Source: an uncultured SAR86 cluster bacterium
GTDB taxonomy: Bacteria > Pseudomonadota > Gammaproteobacteria > Magnimaribacterales > AG-339-G14
NCBI GenBank assembly: GCA_902587545.1
Contig: CACILL010000001.1
Coordinates: 267,300 to 331,299, forward strand
Length of the DNA: 64,000 bases
Direction: 5' to 3'
In this document: one piece after another, positions 51,558 through 61,135 of the stretch
Position numbering within the stretch: position 1 is the first letter of the stretch
Layout: the number at the start of each line of letters is the position of its first letter
Position numbers and translations under genes: made by a program
Notes under the pieces: generated by a model
The model's input: only the letters and a program-made list of their open reading frames with translations
Told to the model about the DNA's origin: nothing
Databases searched by the model: none

Positions 51558-52340
51558 TCAGACAAGTATTTCTCGAAGTGCTTCGCCTGGACTTGGCTCT
51601 CGCATGAAACTTTCGCCAATGAGGAAGGAATGAATGCCTTGCTCCTTAGAAGATAAAATATCTTCTCTTGAACTAATACCGCTTTCAGAAACCACAATCA
51701 CATCTTTAGATATTTGCTTAGATAATTCTATCGCTAAATTTTTATCGACCTCAAAGGTTGTGAGATCTCTATTATTAATACCTAATAATCTTGGACCGAC
51801 AGACAAAGCTATATTCAATTCATCTTCTGAGTGAACTTCGATCAAAACATCCAGATTTAACTCTTCTGCTAACTGAGAAAAGTCCTTCAATTGTACTAAA
51901 TCAAGAGCAGCAACTATCAAAAGTATACAGTCTCCGCCTGAAGCCTTTGTCTCATATATTTGATAAGGATCAATCATGAAATCTTTTCTTAAAATTGGTA
52001 ATGCACAGGTGTTCCTTACCATGTCCAAGTACTCCAATTTTCCTTGAAAAAATGGTTCGTCTGTGAGGATACTTAAAGAAGTTGCGCCATTTGTTTCATA
52101 ATCTTCTGCAATCTTTTTTGGCTCAAAATCTTGCCTTATAAGGCCTTTGCTGGGCGATGCCTTTTTGATTTCAGCAATAATAGCTGTTTCTTCCTTAGAA
52201 ACCTTCGTCGAAATTGCTTCAATAAAGCCTCTTTTTTCATATTTTTCAAAATCTTCCTCTAAAGAAGAAATCGGCCTATAAGAACTAGACTTTTTAACTG
52301 TTTCTTTAGTAGTTTCTATTATTTTATTAAGATGATTCAT
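51558..52340 (-). CDS. trpC: Indole-3-glycerol phosphate synthase
   Basis: TIM-barrel enzyme forming indole-glycerol phosphate. Motifs are EIKKASPSKGLIRQDF with the catalytic lysine, LSILTDEPFFQG, ILRKDFMIDPYQIYE, NRDLTTF and SESGISSREDI. At 260 residues it is the monofunctional form without TrpF. The start overlaps trpD by 14 bases. Last gene of the SDR-to-trpC operon. It faces purD tail-to-tail with a three-base gap. Confidence 0.96.
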   Translation of the reverse strand: MNHLNKIIETTKETVKKSSSYRPISSLEEDFEKYEKRGFIEAISTKVSKEETAIIAEIKKASPSKGLIRQDFEPKKIAEDYETNGATSLSILTDEPFFQGKLEYLDMVRNTCALPILRKDFMIDPYQIYETKASGGDCILLIVAALDLVQLKDFSQLAEELNLDVLIEVHSEDELNIALSVGPRLLGINNRDLTTFEVDKNLAIELSKQISKDVIVVSESGISSREDILSSKEQGIHSFLIGESFMREPSPGEALREILV

Positions 52341-53358
52341 TAAAATTATTAGAAAAAGTAGCTAACTCCTTAAGCTTATCAAAGCCTGATCCAGACTTTA
52401 TTATGTCAATTGCAATCTCAAATGCTTTTTCAAAGCTAGTTACTAAGTCAGAAACATAAATTACAGCAGCGGAGTTTAAACTTGTTATATCTTCGCCGGA
52501 TTTAAAACCTTTATTTTGGAGAGTTGTTTTTATGAGATCTAGACTTTGTGATGGAGAGTCTATTTGAAGATCATTTAAATCATCATGATGAATATCAAAA
52601 TCTTTTGGATCAATTTCATACTCTTTAATTTTATTATTTTCCAATTCAGCCACAAATGTTTTGTCTACTGAACTAATTTCATCGAGACCATCTTTTGAAT
52701 GAAAAACCATCGCTTTAATTGTTCCAAGATTTTTAAGAGTTTCTGCAACAGGCAAAACCCATTTTGGATCATAAACCCCAATACATTGTCTTTTTGCACC
52801 TGCAGGATTGGTAAGCGGTCCAAGCAAATTAAAAATAGTCTTATCAGCAATTCGTTTTCTTACTGGCATGACAAATTTCATTCCTGGATGAAAATTTTGA
52901 GCGAACATAAATCCAATTCCAATTTCCTCAATACATTTAGCAACTTGATTTGGACTAAGACTCAAATTTACATCAGCTGCTTCTAAAACGTCAGCACTGC
53001 CACTTTTACCAGTTGCTGTCCTATTACCGTGTTTTGCAATTTTTATTTTTGCTGCTGCTGATACCAAACCTGCTGTTGTAGATACGTTCATCATGCTTTT
53101 TCCAAGTCCTCCTGTTCCACAACAGTCAACAAGATTATCTTTCTCTTTCAAATCAACTTTTAAAGACGCAGCTCTCATCGCTAGGACAGCTCCAGTTAAT
53201 TCATCTGATGTTTCTCCTTTTTCAGAAAGACTAAGAAGAAAGTTTTCAATATCTTGTTCTGAAATCTTTCCAACAAAAATTTCTTGCATGACGTATGCCG
53301 TTTCTTCCTGAGAAAGATTTTTTGAGGAAACTTTAGATATGATTTCAGTTGAATTCAT
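52327..53358 (-). CDS. trpD: Anthranilate phosphoribosyltransferase
   Basis: TrpD transfers phosphoribose from PRPP to anthranilate. CCGTGGLGKSMMNVST is the PRPP loop, KHGNRTATGKSGSADVLEA the substrate site, NLLGPLTNPAGAKRQ and GLDEISS follow. At 343 residues it is the monofunctional enzyme. Start overlaps trpG in an ATGA. Confidence 0.96.
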   Translation of the reverse strand: MNSTEIISKVSSKNLSQEETAYVMQEIFVGKISEQDIENFLLSLSEKGETSDELTGAVLAMRAASLKVDLKEKDNLVDCCGTGGLGKSMMNVSTTAGLVSAAAKIKIAKHGNRTATGKSGSADVLEAADVNLSLSPNQVAKCIEEIGIGFMFAQNFHPGMKFVMPVRKRIADKTIFNLLGPLTNPAGAKRQCIGVYDPKWVLPVAETLKNLGTIKAMVFHSKDGLDEISSVDKTFVAELENNKIKEYEIDPKDFDIHHDDLNDLQIDSPSQSLDLIKTTLQNKGFKSGEDITSLNSAAVIYVSDLVTSFEKAFEIAIDIIKSGSGFDKLKELATFSNNFNESS

Positions 53359-53921
53359 ATTGTATTTAAAAAATTAGAAAGAAGTTTTTTCCCATTTTCA
53401 GTCATGATTGATTCTGGATGAAACTGAACTCCACTCACATTCAATTTGCAATGTTGAATTCCCATGATAGAACCATCAACAGTTCTCGCGTTAATAATAA
53501 AATCTTCTGAAAGGGTTTTTTCCTCAATGACTAAAGAGTGATATCTGGTTGCAGTGAAATTATCAGGCATGCCTTCAAATAAGAAATTGCCATCGTGCTG
53601 TATTTCAGAGGTTTTGCCATGCATAAGTTCTTTAGCTTTTATGATATTTGCACCAAAGACTGCGCCAATGGCTTGATGTCCCAAACATACGCCTAAAATA
53701 GGCTTATTTTCCTTAAAAAAATCAATAACTTGCATTGATATCCCAGACTCTTTTGGAGTGCAAGGTCCTGGAGAAATTACAATATATTTAGGATCCAATT
53801 TCTTTATTTCTTCTATCGTTATTTGGTCGTTTCTGAAAGTTTTAACCTCTTGCCCTAACTCTCCAAAGTACTGAACAAGGTTATAAGTAAAAGAGTCGTA
53901 ATTGTCGATCATCAATAACAT
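53355..53921 (-). CDS. trpG: Anthranilate synthase component II (glutamine amidotransferase)
   Basis: Supplies ammonia from glutamine to TrpE. Class I amidotransferase: ISPGPCTPKESG oxyanion region, nucleophile in GVCLGHQAIG, and catalytic His/Glu in GVQFHPESI. The 188-residue length fits stand-alone TrpG/PabA. It begins directly after the TGA of trpE and overlaps trpD by 4. It may also serve PabB for folate, since no pabA is visible here. Confidence 0.95.
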   Translation of the reverse strand: MLLMIDNYDSFTYNLVQYFGELGQEVKTFRNDQITIEEIKKLDPKYIVISPGPCTPKESGISMQVIDFFKENKPILGVCLGHQAIGAVFGANIIKAKELMHGKTSEIQHDGNFLFEGMPDNFTATRYHSLVIEEKTLSEDFIINARTVDGSIMGIQHCKLNVSGVQFHPESIMTENGKKLLSNFLNTI

Positions 53922-55373
53922 TCAAGAACCTATATTGTTAATTGCTTTGACTATTGCCATTGATTTATTATTTACTTCTTCCCATTCCTGCTCTGCAACA
54001 GAGTCAGCAACTATGCCTCCACCTGCTCCAACATATATTTTTTTATCTTTGATGACAGCACTTCTGATGACAATAGCAGTATCCATATTACCTGACCAAG
54101 ATATGTACCCTACTGCACCGCCATATATTCTCCTTCTTGAAACTTCTAGTTCATCAATAATTTCCATAGCCCTGACTTTGGGGGCACCTGTTAGAGTTCC
54201 TGCCGGGAAAGTTGCTCTTAGTGCGTCTATCGGAGAAATATTGTCTCTAACCTTTCCGACTACATTGGAGACCAAATGCATCACATGAGAATATCTTTCA
54301 ATAATCATTTTTTCATTAGTATTTACTGACCCAATTTCTGCAACTCTCCCGATATCGTTGCGACCTAAATCTATTAGCATTAAATGTTCTGCCAATTCTT
54401 TAGGATCATTTTTGAGTTCGTCCTCAAGTTGTTGGTCTTCTTTTTCATTTTTTCCTCTAGGTTTGGTTCCAGCAATTGGTCTGACGGTAATATCGCCATG
54501 CTCAAGTCTTACCAAAATTTCTGGAGATGATCCAACTAATTGGTAATCTCCAAAATCCAAGAAAAACATGTAAGGAGAAGGATTTAATGTTCTGAGAGAT
54601 TTGTAAAGTTCAAAAGGAGGAAGATCAAAATCTGCCGATCTTTCTTGAGCAAAGACGACCTGCATTACGTCTCCCTCAATTATGTAGTCCTTTATTTTTT
54701 CAATACTCTTTGTGTATTGTTCGAAATTCATATTTGATTTGAAAGTTATTTCATTTTTGGATGTAACTTCTTCAGTTTTACTGTCATCTTGAAATTCTAG
54801 TCTTTCTATCAACCTATCAATCTCGCTAAATGTTTCTAAGTATGAATTTTCAATATTAGGATTTGAATAAAAAACAACTTCTAAAGTTTTTTCTAGGTTA
54901 TCAAAAATCATCACTTTGTCAGATATAAGTAAATTTATATCTTCTATTTCGTGAGCTTTATTTTTTGAAGTATTCTGAAGTTTAGTTTCTATTAGCCTAA
55001 TCGATTCGTAACCAAAAAAACCAACTAATCCTCCTGAAAAAATTGGTAAATTTCCTGTATCTGGGTAAAAATTTTCTTCTAAATAATTTTCAATAAATTT
55101 TAATGGATCAGATGACGAAATTTTTTCTTCATCACCATTTAAATTTAGAAAAATTTCAGAATTCTTAACTTTAATTGAAGATTCAGAGGGTAATCCGATA
55201 ATCGAATATCTACCCCATTTCATGTCAACTTCTGCAGATTCTAGAAAATAAGAGCCTTTTGACTTAAATTTATCAAAAATATCAATGGGTATAAGCTTTT
55301 CAGCTTTAATTTTCTTTGATAAAGGTACACGATTATATGTACCTTTTTGACTGTAGAATTCCTTTTCTTTCAT
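53922..55373 (-). CDS. trpE: Anthranilate synthase component I
   Basis: TrpE makes anthranilate from chorismate. The C-terminal chorismate-binding domain has QVVFAQERSADFDLPPF, PSPYMFFLDFGDYQLVGSSPE, RPIAGTKPRGK, LIDLGRNDIGRVA, SHVMHLVSNV and TLTGAPKVRAMEIIDELE. The N-terminal LESAE (tryptophan feedback) motif is present (FLESAEVDMKW), so it is TrpE not PabB. Length is 483. No leader peptide or attenuator can exist upstream because the DUF192 gene ends directly before the start, so control must be at the operon's upstream promoter. Confidence 0.96.
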   Translation of the reverse strand: MKEKEFYSQKGTYNRVPLSKKIKAEKLIPIDIFDKFKSKGSYFLESAEVDMKWGRYSIIGLPSESSIKVKNSEIFLNLNGDEEKISSSDPLKFIENYLEENFYPDTGNLPIFSGGLVGFFGYESIRLIETKLQNTSKNKAHEIEDINLLISDKVMIFDNLEKTLEVVFYSNPNIENSYLETFSEIDRLIERLEFQDDSKTEEVTSKNEITFKSNMNFEQYTKSIEKIKDYIIEGDVMQVVFAQERSADFDLPPFELYKSLRTLNPSPYMFFLDFGDYQLVGSSPEILVRLEHGDITVRPIAGTKPRGKNEKEDQQLEDELKNDPKELAEHLMLIDLGRNDIGRVAEIGSVNTNEKMIIERYSHVMHLVSNVVGKVRDNISPIDALRATFPAGTLTGAPKVRAMEIIDELEVSRRRIYGGAVGYISWSGNMDTAIVIRSAVIKDKKIYVGAGGGIVADSVAEQEWEEVNNKSMAIVKAINNIGS

Positions 55374-55781
55374 TTAATTTAGGATTAGTTTTGAATTATC
55401 CTTAACATTGTGTGAAGAAAACCAGCCTTTGGATAGTTCTAAAGCATATTTAGCAGGTTCAGATGAACATACAGAATTAAGCGATCTAGGAGATAATTTC
55501 TTTACTTCAATCAAAGTCATATCTTCTCTAAAGAAACCAAGGTCTAAAGGAATATAAGTATTTTTCATCCACATGCATCTCTTACCTGCATTTTCCCAAA
55601 CGAACAACATTCCATCTGAATTTGATAAATCTTTTCTATACATAAGACCTTTTGATTTTTCTCTCTGAGAAATAGCCAATTCTACGCATAAATTTAATTT
55701 CTCAATAGAAATTGAACTACATTGTTTATCAGAACTAGCTAAAACTGGAGCCAGTAAAAGGAGAAAAAGTAATTTAATCAA
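55374..55781 (-). CDS. DUF192 family exported protein
   Basis: A 135-residue protein with an N-terminal signal segment ([13 protein letters not shown]) and the DUF192 signature: [50 protein letters not shown]. Function unknown, probably periplasmic. The frame starts at a TTG inside the end of rpe (8-base overlap), or at the adjacent ATT. Its stop is directly followed by the trpE ATG, so it links rpe and trpE in one message. Confidence 0.85.
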   Translation of the reverse strand: MIKLLFLLLLAPVLASSDKQCSSISIEKLNLCVELAISQREKSKGLMYRKDLSNSDGMLFVWENAGKRCMWMKNTYIPLDLGFFREDMTLIEVKKLSPRSLNSVCSSEPAKYALELSKGWFSSHNVKDNSKLILN

Positions 55782-56442
55782 TTAGAGATTTTAAATTTGA
55801 GATTGTGTCTTGGTAATCTTTTGTATTAAAAATAGCAGAACCTGCAACGAAAGTATCGGCACCTGCCTTAGAAACTTCTGAAATATTTTCTTTAGAAATG
55901 CCTCCATCTACTTCTAACCTAATTTCTTTATCTAGTGAATCTATTTTCTTTCTCAGCTTTTTAATTTTAGGTATTGTTGAATCAATGAACTTTTGTCCTC
56001 CAAAACCAGGGTTAACACTCATTAGTAAAACCAAATCTAATTCAGGCAGAATTGAATTAATTGTACTTAACGGTGTAGCTGGATTAAGAACCATACCGGC
56101 TTTTAAATCATAATTTTTTATCGTTTGAACACATTTATGAATATGTTCAGTTGCTTCTGGATGAAAACTTATAACAGATGCGCCTGCTTCAGCAAAATCA
56201 TCAATCAGTCTTTCTACTGGTTTAACCATCAAATGCACATCAATTGGGGCTTTTATTCCATAATCAATTAAGGACTTACATACCATTGGACCAATTGTAA
56301 GATTGGGTACATAGTGATTATCCATTACATCAAAGTGAACCCAATCAGCACCAGCTGATAATACAGCGTCAACTTCTTTGCCTAACTGCGAAAAGTCTGC
56401 AGATAAAATTGATGGAGCAATTACATTCTTTTGTTTGGCCAT
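55774..56442 (-). CDS. rpe: Ribulose-phosphate 3-epimerase
   Basis: Rpe interconverts ribulose-5-P and xylulose-5-P. TIM-barrel motifs are [28 protein letters not shown] (metal His/Asp), [33 protein letters not shown] and [12 protein letters not shown] with the conserved Asp. The 222-residue length is normal. It lies between murU and DUF192; the rpe-trpE proximity is also seen in pseudomonads. Confidence 0.96.
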   Translation of the reverse strand: MAKQKNVIAPSILSADFSQLGKEVDAVLSAGADWVHFDVMDNHYVPNLTIGPMVCKSLIDYGIKAPIDVHLMVKPVERLIDDFAEAGASVISFHPEATEHIHKCVQTIKNYDLKAGMVLNPATPLSTINSILPELDLVLLMSVNPGFGGQKFIDSTIPKIKKLRKKIDSLDKEIRLEVDGGISKENISEVSKAGADTFVAGSAIFNTKDYQDTISNLKSLID

Positions 56443-56455
56443 AAACAGAAGTTTA

Positions 56456-57115
56456 CTATTCGACTACTAAGCCGTCTAACAAGTTCAACTCTTTTTTTGA
56501 GTTTAAATTTATTAAATCGCCTGAATAAATCTCTCCTGTAACTTCATTTTGTTTTACATACTTTTGAAGTAAATCAGTCCACAAATCATAATAATCCTCT
56601 TTGAAACCTTTAAAAATTTTTGGATTTATTACAGCAATACCTGCATAAGTTAAATTATTTTTTGTTTTTGAATTTTTTACGATTCCAGTTTCAAGATATG
56701 CATCTTTTGATTTTTTTTCTCTAACAAAAATTAAATGAGCCGCTTTTTTTAATTTAAAGTCTAAAAATTTTTCAAAGGGATAATCACTCCAAAGATCTCC
56801 GCTAATTAACAAAAAAGGTTCTTTTTGAATAATCTTTCTAGCTGTTACTAAAGCCCCGCCAGTGCCTTTTATTTCTTCCTCATGAGAATACGTGATTTTT
56901 AAACCATATTTTTTCCCTGAACCCACCGATCTAATAATTTTATTTGATAGATAATGAGTATTTATGACTATATTTTTGAAGCCTGCCTTTCTGATTTTTA
57001 TAAGATTCCAATGAATAAGAGGTTTTTTTTTAATTTTTATTAATGGCTTAGGTAATTTTTCTGTAAAAGGTCTTAGCCTTTTTCCAAAACCTGCTGCCAG
57101 AATAAATACTTTCAT
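56456..57115 (-). CDS. murU: Nucleotidyltransferase MurU (MurNAc-1-P uridylyltransferase)
   Basis: MurU activates MurNAc-1-phosphate to UDP-MurNAc in the peptidoglycan recycling shunt that bypasses MurA. The sugar-nucleotidyltransferase start [32 protein letters not shown] and [13 protein letters not shown] fit; 219 residues is in range. The specificity call depends on its partner: it overlaps amgK by 4 bases, the same pair as in Pseudomonas. Without that context it would be simply a nucleotidyltransferase. Confidence 0.78.
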   Translation of the reverse strand: MKVFILAAGFGKRLRPFTEKLPKPLIKIKKKPLIHWNLIKIRKAGFKNIVINTHYLSNKIIRSVGSGKKYGLKITYSHEEEIKGTGGALVTARKIIQKEPFLLISGDLWSDYPFEKFLDFKLKKAAHLIFVREKKSKDAYLETGIVKNSKTKNNLTYAGIAVINPKIFKGFKEDYYDLWTDLLQKYVKQNEVTGEIYSGDLINLNSKKELNLLDGLVVE

Positions 57116-58131
57116 AGTGTTTTTAACCTTTGCTCCAAAATGGGTATTAAGTTTTTAAAGAAATCACTATATCGTTTTGTCTCTTCGTATTCTAAAGAGG
57201 TAATCATTAAATATTTAAGAATGGTCTTAAAATCTTTCAATCTCTCTGACCTTTTTAATTCTAAAAATACTTGAGATAATTTACCTAAAATCCTTATTTG
57301 TCTTTGAAGACTAGCAAAATCAATCATTCTTTTTACTTCTGAAGTTTTGAGCGAGGCGTTTTTAACAATTTGAGAATTTTCAACATAAAAATCAAGCCAG
57401 TCGACTATTTCTTCTTCGGTCCAAGTCTTGTAAAGATCTTTGAAGATAGAGGCTAAATCTATTCCCAAAGGCCCAATCAAAGCATCTTGAAAATCAATTA
57501 CACCAATTTTTTTTTCTGACAATGATATTAGATTTCTTGATTCAAAGTCATAATGATTTATGACCTTTGGATGATTTTTGAGCTCGGAGATGATGATCGA
57601 ATAAAATTTATCAATTTCTTCTTTTAAGTTTTCAAGCTCAGGTAATTCTAAAAACTCTTCTAAAAAGAATTTTTTAAATAGGTATAAATTATTTTCTGTA
57701 ATTTTTTCAAAATCAGAAAATATGCTTTCGTCTAACTTTATTGCTTCAATTTTATGAATCTGTTCTATAGCTAATTTAATTAATTTTTTTGAATTTTTCT
57801 CATTCAAATAAAATTGCAAAACGTCATCGCCAAAATCTTCGACAATCAAATTTCCAAGTGAGTCGTTTTTAAAATAAATAACTGGCACATTAACATTTGC
57901 CTTTTTAAAAATTTCTGCTTTTGTGTAAAAAGACTCAATACTCTCATCTATTCCCTCAGGAACCACCATTAATATCGAGCTTTTATTTTTGAAAGGAATT
58001 CGAAAAAATGTCCTTTGACTAGACTCTATTCGAAGTTTTTGACCTTTAGAGAGAATCTCTTCATTTGATACACCAATACTCTTTGATATCCAATTCAGGG
58101 ATTCAGCAGAAATATCGCCTGACTGAATCAA
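57112..58131 (-). CDS. amgK: Anomeric sugar kinase AmgK-like
   Basis: AmgK phosphorylates MurNAc and GlcNAc at C1 for the MurU step. The aminoglycoside-phosphotransferase fold shows INHYDFESRNLI (catalytic Asp; normally HRD) and GVIDFQDALIGPLGIDLASIFKD (metal Asp). The usual HRDxxxRN has Tyr in place of Arg here. The 339-residue length fits. Start is TTG at 58131, four bases after the SDR gene. Role rests on motif and on the linked murU. Confidence 0.75.
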   Translation of the reverse strand: MIQSGDISAESLNWISKSIGVSNEEILSKGQKLRIESSQRTFFRIPFKNKSSILMVVPEGIDESIESFYTKAEIFKKANVNVPVIYFKNDSLGNLIVEDFGDDVLQFYLNEKNSKKLIKLAIEQIHKIEAIKLDESIFSDFEKITENNLYLFKKFFLEEFLELPELENLKEEIDKFYSIIISELKNHPKVINHYDFESRNLISLSEKKIGVIDFQDALIGPLGIDLASIFKDLYKTWTEEEIVDWLDFYVENSQIVKNASLKTSEVKRMIDFASLQRQIRILGKLSQVFLELKRSERLKDFKTILKYLMITSLEYEETKRYSDFFKNLIPILEQRLKTL

Positions 58132-58135
58132 AGCT

Positions 58136-58996
58136 TCAAGAGTCTATCGCTGCTTGAGGAGGAGGAATGTCATCTGGCACAAAAAAATCTGGCGCTAACT
58201 GAGCAAAAGGTACTTCCGCATATTTTGAAAAATCTTTTACCCCATTATCTGCTAGCAAATTATCATCTATACAAAAATTACCGGTAAACTCTTTAGAATC
58301 TTTTGTAAGGATTACGTAAGCTGCATCAGCCATAATTTCTGGAGTTCGAGAGACCTTAACAGTTTCATCTCCGCCAAGTATGTTTTTTACTGCTGCTGTT
58401 GCAATAGCAGTCCTAGGCCACAAAGCATTTACTGCAACGCCTTGTTCTTTAAATTCCTCAGCCATACCCAATACACAAAGACTCATTCCAAATTTAGCAA
58501 TAGAGTAAGCCACACTATTTGCAAACCATTTTGGATTCATATCCAAAGGAGGTGATAAATTCAAAATGTGTGGGTTTTCAGCTTTAAGCAAAAAAGGTAG
58601 GCACTTTTTTGAAGTTAAAAAAGTTCCCCTTGCGTTTATTTGGTTCATCAAATCGTATCTTTTCATGTCAGTTTGGAGGGTATTAGTCAATTGAATAGCA
58701 CTCGCATTATTTACACATATATCAATGCCCCCAAAATGATCAGCTCCCTTGTTTACTGCTTCTTCCAATTGATCTTCAAACCTGATATCACATAAAACAG
58801 GAAAAGCCTTTCCTCCGGCTTCTTCAATTTCTTCAGCGGCTGTATAAATTGTTCCTGGAAGTTTTGGGTGAGGTTCAGCTGTTTTAGCAGCTAAAATCAC
58901 ATTAGCTCCATCTTGAGCAGCTTTTTTAGCTATTGCTAATCCGATTCCTCTTGAGGCTCCTGAAACGAATAAAGTTTTGTTTGTTAATTTGCTCAT
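58136..58996 (-). CDS. Short-chain dehydrogenase/reductase (HSDL2-like)
   Basis: A 286-residue classical SDR. TGxxxGxG appears as SGASRGIGLAIA (Ser in place of the usual first Thr), NNAS at the cofactor site, and the catalytic YSIAK. The longer-than-usual C-terminus and the LAAKTAEPHPKLPGTI segment resemble HSDL2/SDR oxidoreductases of mitochondria and bacteria. Substrate unknown. First gene of the operon that leads to trpC; it starts 90 bases from the divergent lptD start. Confidence 0.85.
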   Translation of the reverse strand: MSKLTNKTLFVSGASRGIGLAIAKKAAQDGANVILAAKTAEPHPKLPGTIYTAAEEIEEAGGKAFPVLCDIRFEDQLEEAVNKGADHFGGIDICVNNASAIQLTNTLQTDMKRYDLMNQINARGTFLTSKKCLPFLLKAENPHILNLSPPLDMNPKWFANSVAYSIAKFGMSLCVLGMAEEFKEQGVAVNALWPRTAIATAAVKNILGGDETVKVSRTPEIMADAAYVILTKDSKEFTGNFCIDDNLLADNGVKDFSKYAEVPFAQLAPDFFVPDDIPPPQAAIDS

Positions 58997-59086
58997 AAAA
59001 GTTCCTATTTAAAAGAATTATTTTAAACGGAATTAAAATTCTGTATATCTCTAATATTAAATACTTTTAAAGGTAAAATAGCATTC

Positions 59087-61135
59087 TTGAATAAGATATT
59101 TAATTTTCTTTTTTTCACTGCTTTTTATTTTGGAAGCATATTTGCTTCTGATATTGAATTTGAGGCCGATAAAACATCTTTTGATACTAAAAATGAACTT
59201 TTATTGCTAGAAGGTAATGTATCTCTAAAGATAGAAAATCTTTTATTTAAAGCTGATCAAGTAAGTTTAGATAATAAAAATAAAGTGTTTTCCAGCGAAA
59301 AGATTAGTTTTTCATCCCTGGATAACTTTCTTTATGGACAAACTAAGTTTGTGAGCATTTCTGAAAATGAAACCATAATGAAGGATGTTGAATTTTCAAG
59401 CTGTCCCTGTGAAAATAAAATTTGGTGGATTGAGTCGGAAGAATTGAAGTTCCTAAACAGTAGTAACACTCTTTCAGCAAAAAAGAGTAAGCTTAAAGTT
59501 CAGGGCAGGACTCTTGCATATTTGAAAAATGCAAATTTTCCCATAAGCGCAAAAAGAAAAAGTGGCATTCTTCTGCCAGAAATATCCATAAATGAAAGAT
59601 CAGGTCTTGATGTAAAAATTCCGGTTTACCTTAATCTTAGAGAAAATCTTGACCTAACTCTTGAGCCTAGATTAATGACTCAAAGAGGTTATGGATTAAC
59701 AAATCAACTTAGATACTTAGGAAAAAGTTATGAAGGATATTTCAATTCTTCTTTTTTAAAAGATGAAGAATCCTCATTCAAAATTCTTGAAACAGATGAT
59801 CTGAGGTGGTCATACAATTTTTTTCATGAGCAGATATTAAGAGATTCCATATTTTTAAATCTTGAGATTTCTTCAACAGGTGATCCGTTTTATTTATCAG
59901 ATTTAGGAAGTTTTCTTAGCGGATTATCGAGAACTTACATTTTGCCTAAAAAAGCCAATTTAGATTTTTTTAGTAAAAATTTGAAGATAAAAACTGATTT
60001 ATACTCTTTCAAACTAACTAATCCTCTTGCAAAAAATCAATTTCAAAGACTACCTGGGTTACAGCTAAATTATTTTATAAATAAAGATAATTTAAATTTT
60101 CATCTTGATATGGATATTGCTTTTTTTAGTAAAGGTGGTTCCTTTAGAAATAACGACAAACAAAGCATCTCTAGAATTTTAATAAATCCAAAAATCTCTC
60201 ATGCATATACTAAAAATAATTATTTTTTAAAAACCTCTCTTTTCTTCAAATATTCTTATAAGGAATTTGACAACTTAACTAAAAAAGAGTTTTTACCAAC
60301 TTTAAATTTAGATCAGTCTTTGAAGTTTTATAAAAAAAACAGAAATAGTAAATATTTTTTAGAACCTTTCTTGAATTTAAAAATATCTGACCAAAAAAAA
60401 ATTGTTAACCGCCTCAAAGTTGATTCTGGTTTGAAGCTTTCTTCAATAAATGAGGAACAAATTTTTGGAAATATGTTCATGAGCTATCAAAAAGATATAA
60501 ATTTAGGAACCAAACTTTCTTTTTATGAGAGTAATTCAAAAAGGATTCAAGTAAAAATTTCAAAGCTATACTCGATTGGGAAAAAAAGTATCTTTTATGA
60601 AAATTTAAAAATAGATTTTCCAGATCCATTTTCTTTAGAAATAGATTATAAAACTAATCAGGAATTAAGTTTTATATCAAAAATATCAATTGATAATGAA
60701 AATAATTTTAGCTCTTACAATAATTCTTTAAAATTTGATTCAGATAATTACAAATTTTCTATAAGGCATCACCTTATAAAAAATATTCAAGTTTTTAACT
60801 TAGCTGAGAATTCTCAAAATAAAAAAGAGATTAATTCTTTAGAATTAACGGCAGCTTTAAATTTTTCAAAAAATTGGAGTGGAGGATTCAAAGTCATTTC
60901 AGATATAGAACGTAAAAAAAATATTACTAATATATTTTCAATAGATTATGAAAATGATGGCCTTATTCTTGGCATTGCTTACATGAAGTCTTTAGAGCCT
61001 GATTGGATAAGTATCTTGGAAAACAATTCTTTTAAGGATTATCATAGGGATAGGATAAGATTATTTTTTGAGCTTAAGGGACTGGGCTCCATAGGAAGAC
61101 CAAAAGATAATTACTTAAAAAGAAGAAGTTTATGA
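59087..61135 (+). CDS. lptD: LPS-assembly protein LptD
   Basis: LptD is the outer-membrane barrel that, with LptE, inserts lipopolysaccharide. A signal peptide (residues 1-20) is followed by an OstA/LptA jellyroll with FEADKTSFDTKNELLLLEGNV and the LptD barrel with KKSKLKVQGRT, FPISAKRKSGILLPEI. The gene starts with TTG. At 682 residues it is shorter than the typical 750-800. The only cysteines are C106 and C108 in SCPC; there is none in the barrel or C-terminus, so the four-cysteine disulfide pattern of E. coli is missing. It overlaps surA by 4. Confidence 0.92.
   Translation: MNKIFNFLFFTAFYFGSIFASDIEFEADKTSFDTKNELLLLEGNVSLKIENLLFKADQVSLDNKNKVFSSEKISFSSLDNFLYGQTKFVSISENETIMKDVEFSSCPCENKIWWIESEELKFLNSSNTLSAKKSKLKVQGRTLAYLKNANFPISAKRKSGILLPEISINERSGLDVKIPVYLNLRENLDLTLEPRLMTQRGYGLTNQLRYLGKSYEGYFNSSFLKDEESSFKILETDDLRWSYNFFHEQILRDSIFLNLEISSTGDPFYLSDLGSFLSGLSRTYILPKKANLDFFSKNLKIKTDLYSFKLTNPLAKNQFQRLPGLQLNYFINKDNLNFHLDMDIAFFSKGGSFRNNDKQSISRILINPKISHAYTKNNYFLKTSLFFKYSYKEFDNLTKKEFLPTLNLDQSLKFYKKNRNSKYFLEPFLNLKISDQKKIVNRLKVDSGLKLSSINEEQIFGNMFMSYQKDINLGTKLSFYESNSKRIQVKISKLYSIGKKSIFYENLKIDFPDPFSLEIDYKTNQELSFISKISIDNENNFSSYNNSLKFDSDNYKFSIRHHLIKNIQVFNLAENSQNKKEINSLELTAALNFSKNWSGGFKVISDIERKKNITNIFSIDYENDGLILGIAYMKSLEPDWISILENNSFKDYHRDRIRLFFELKGLGSIGRPKDNYLKRRSL

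Noticed and set aside
55340..55400. Tryptophan attenuator or leader peptide before trpE.
   Set aside because: The DUF192 stop is directly next to the trpE start; there is no leader sequence or Trp-rich peptide.
59041..59064. LexA-like CTGTATAT element between the SDR and lptD genes.
   Set aside because: The second half-site CAG is missing at the needed distance, and neither neighbour is an SOS gene.
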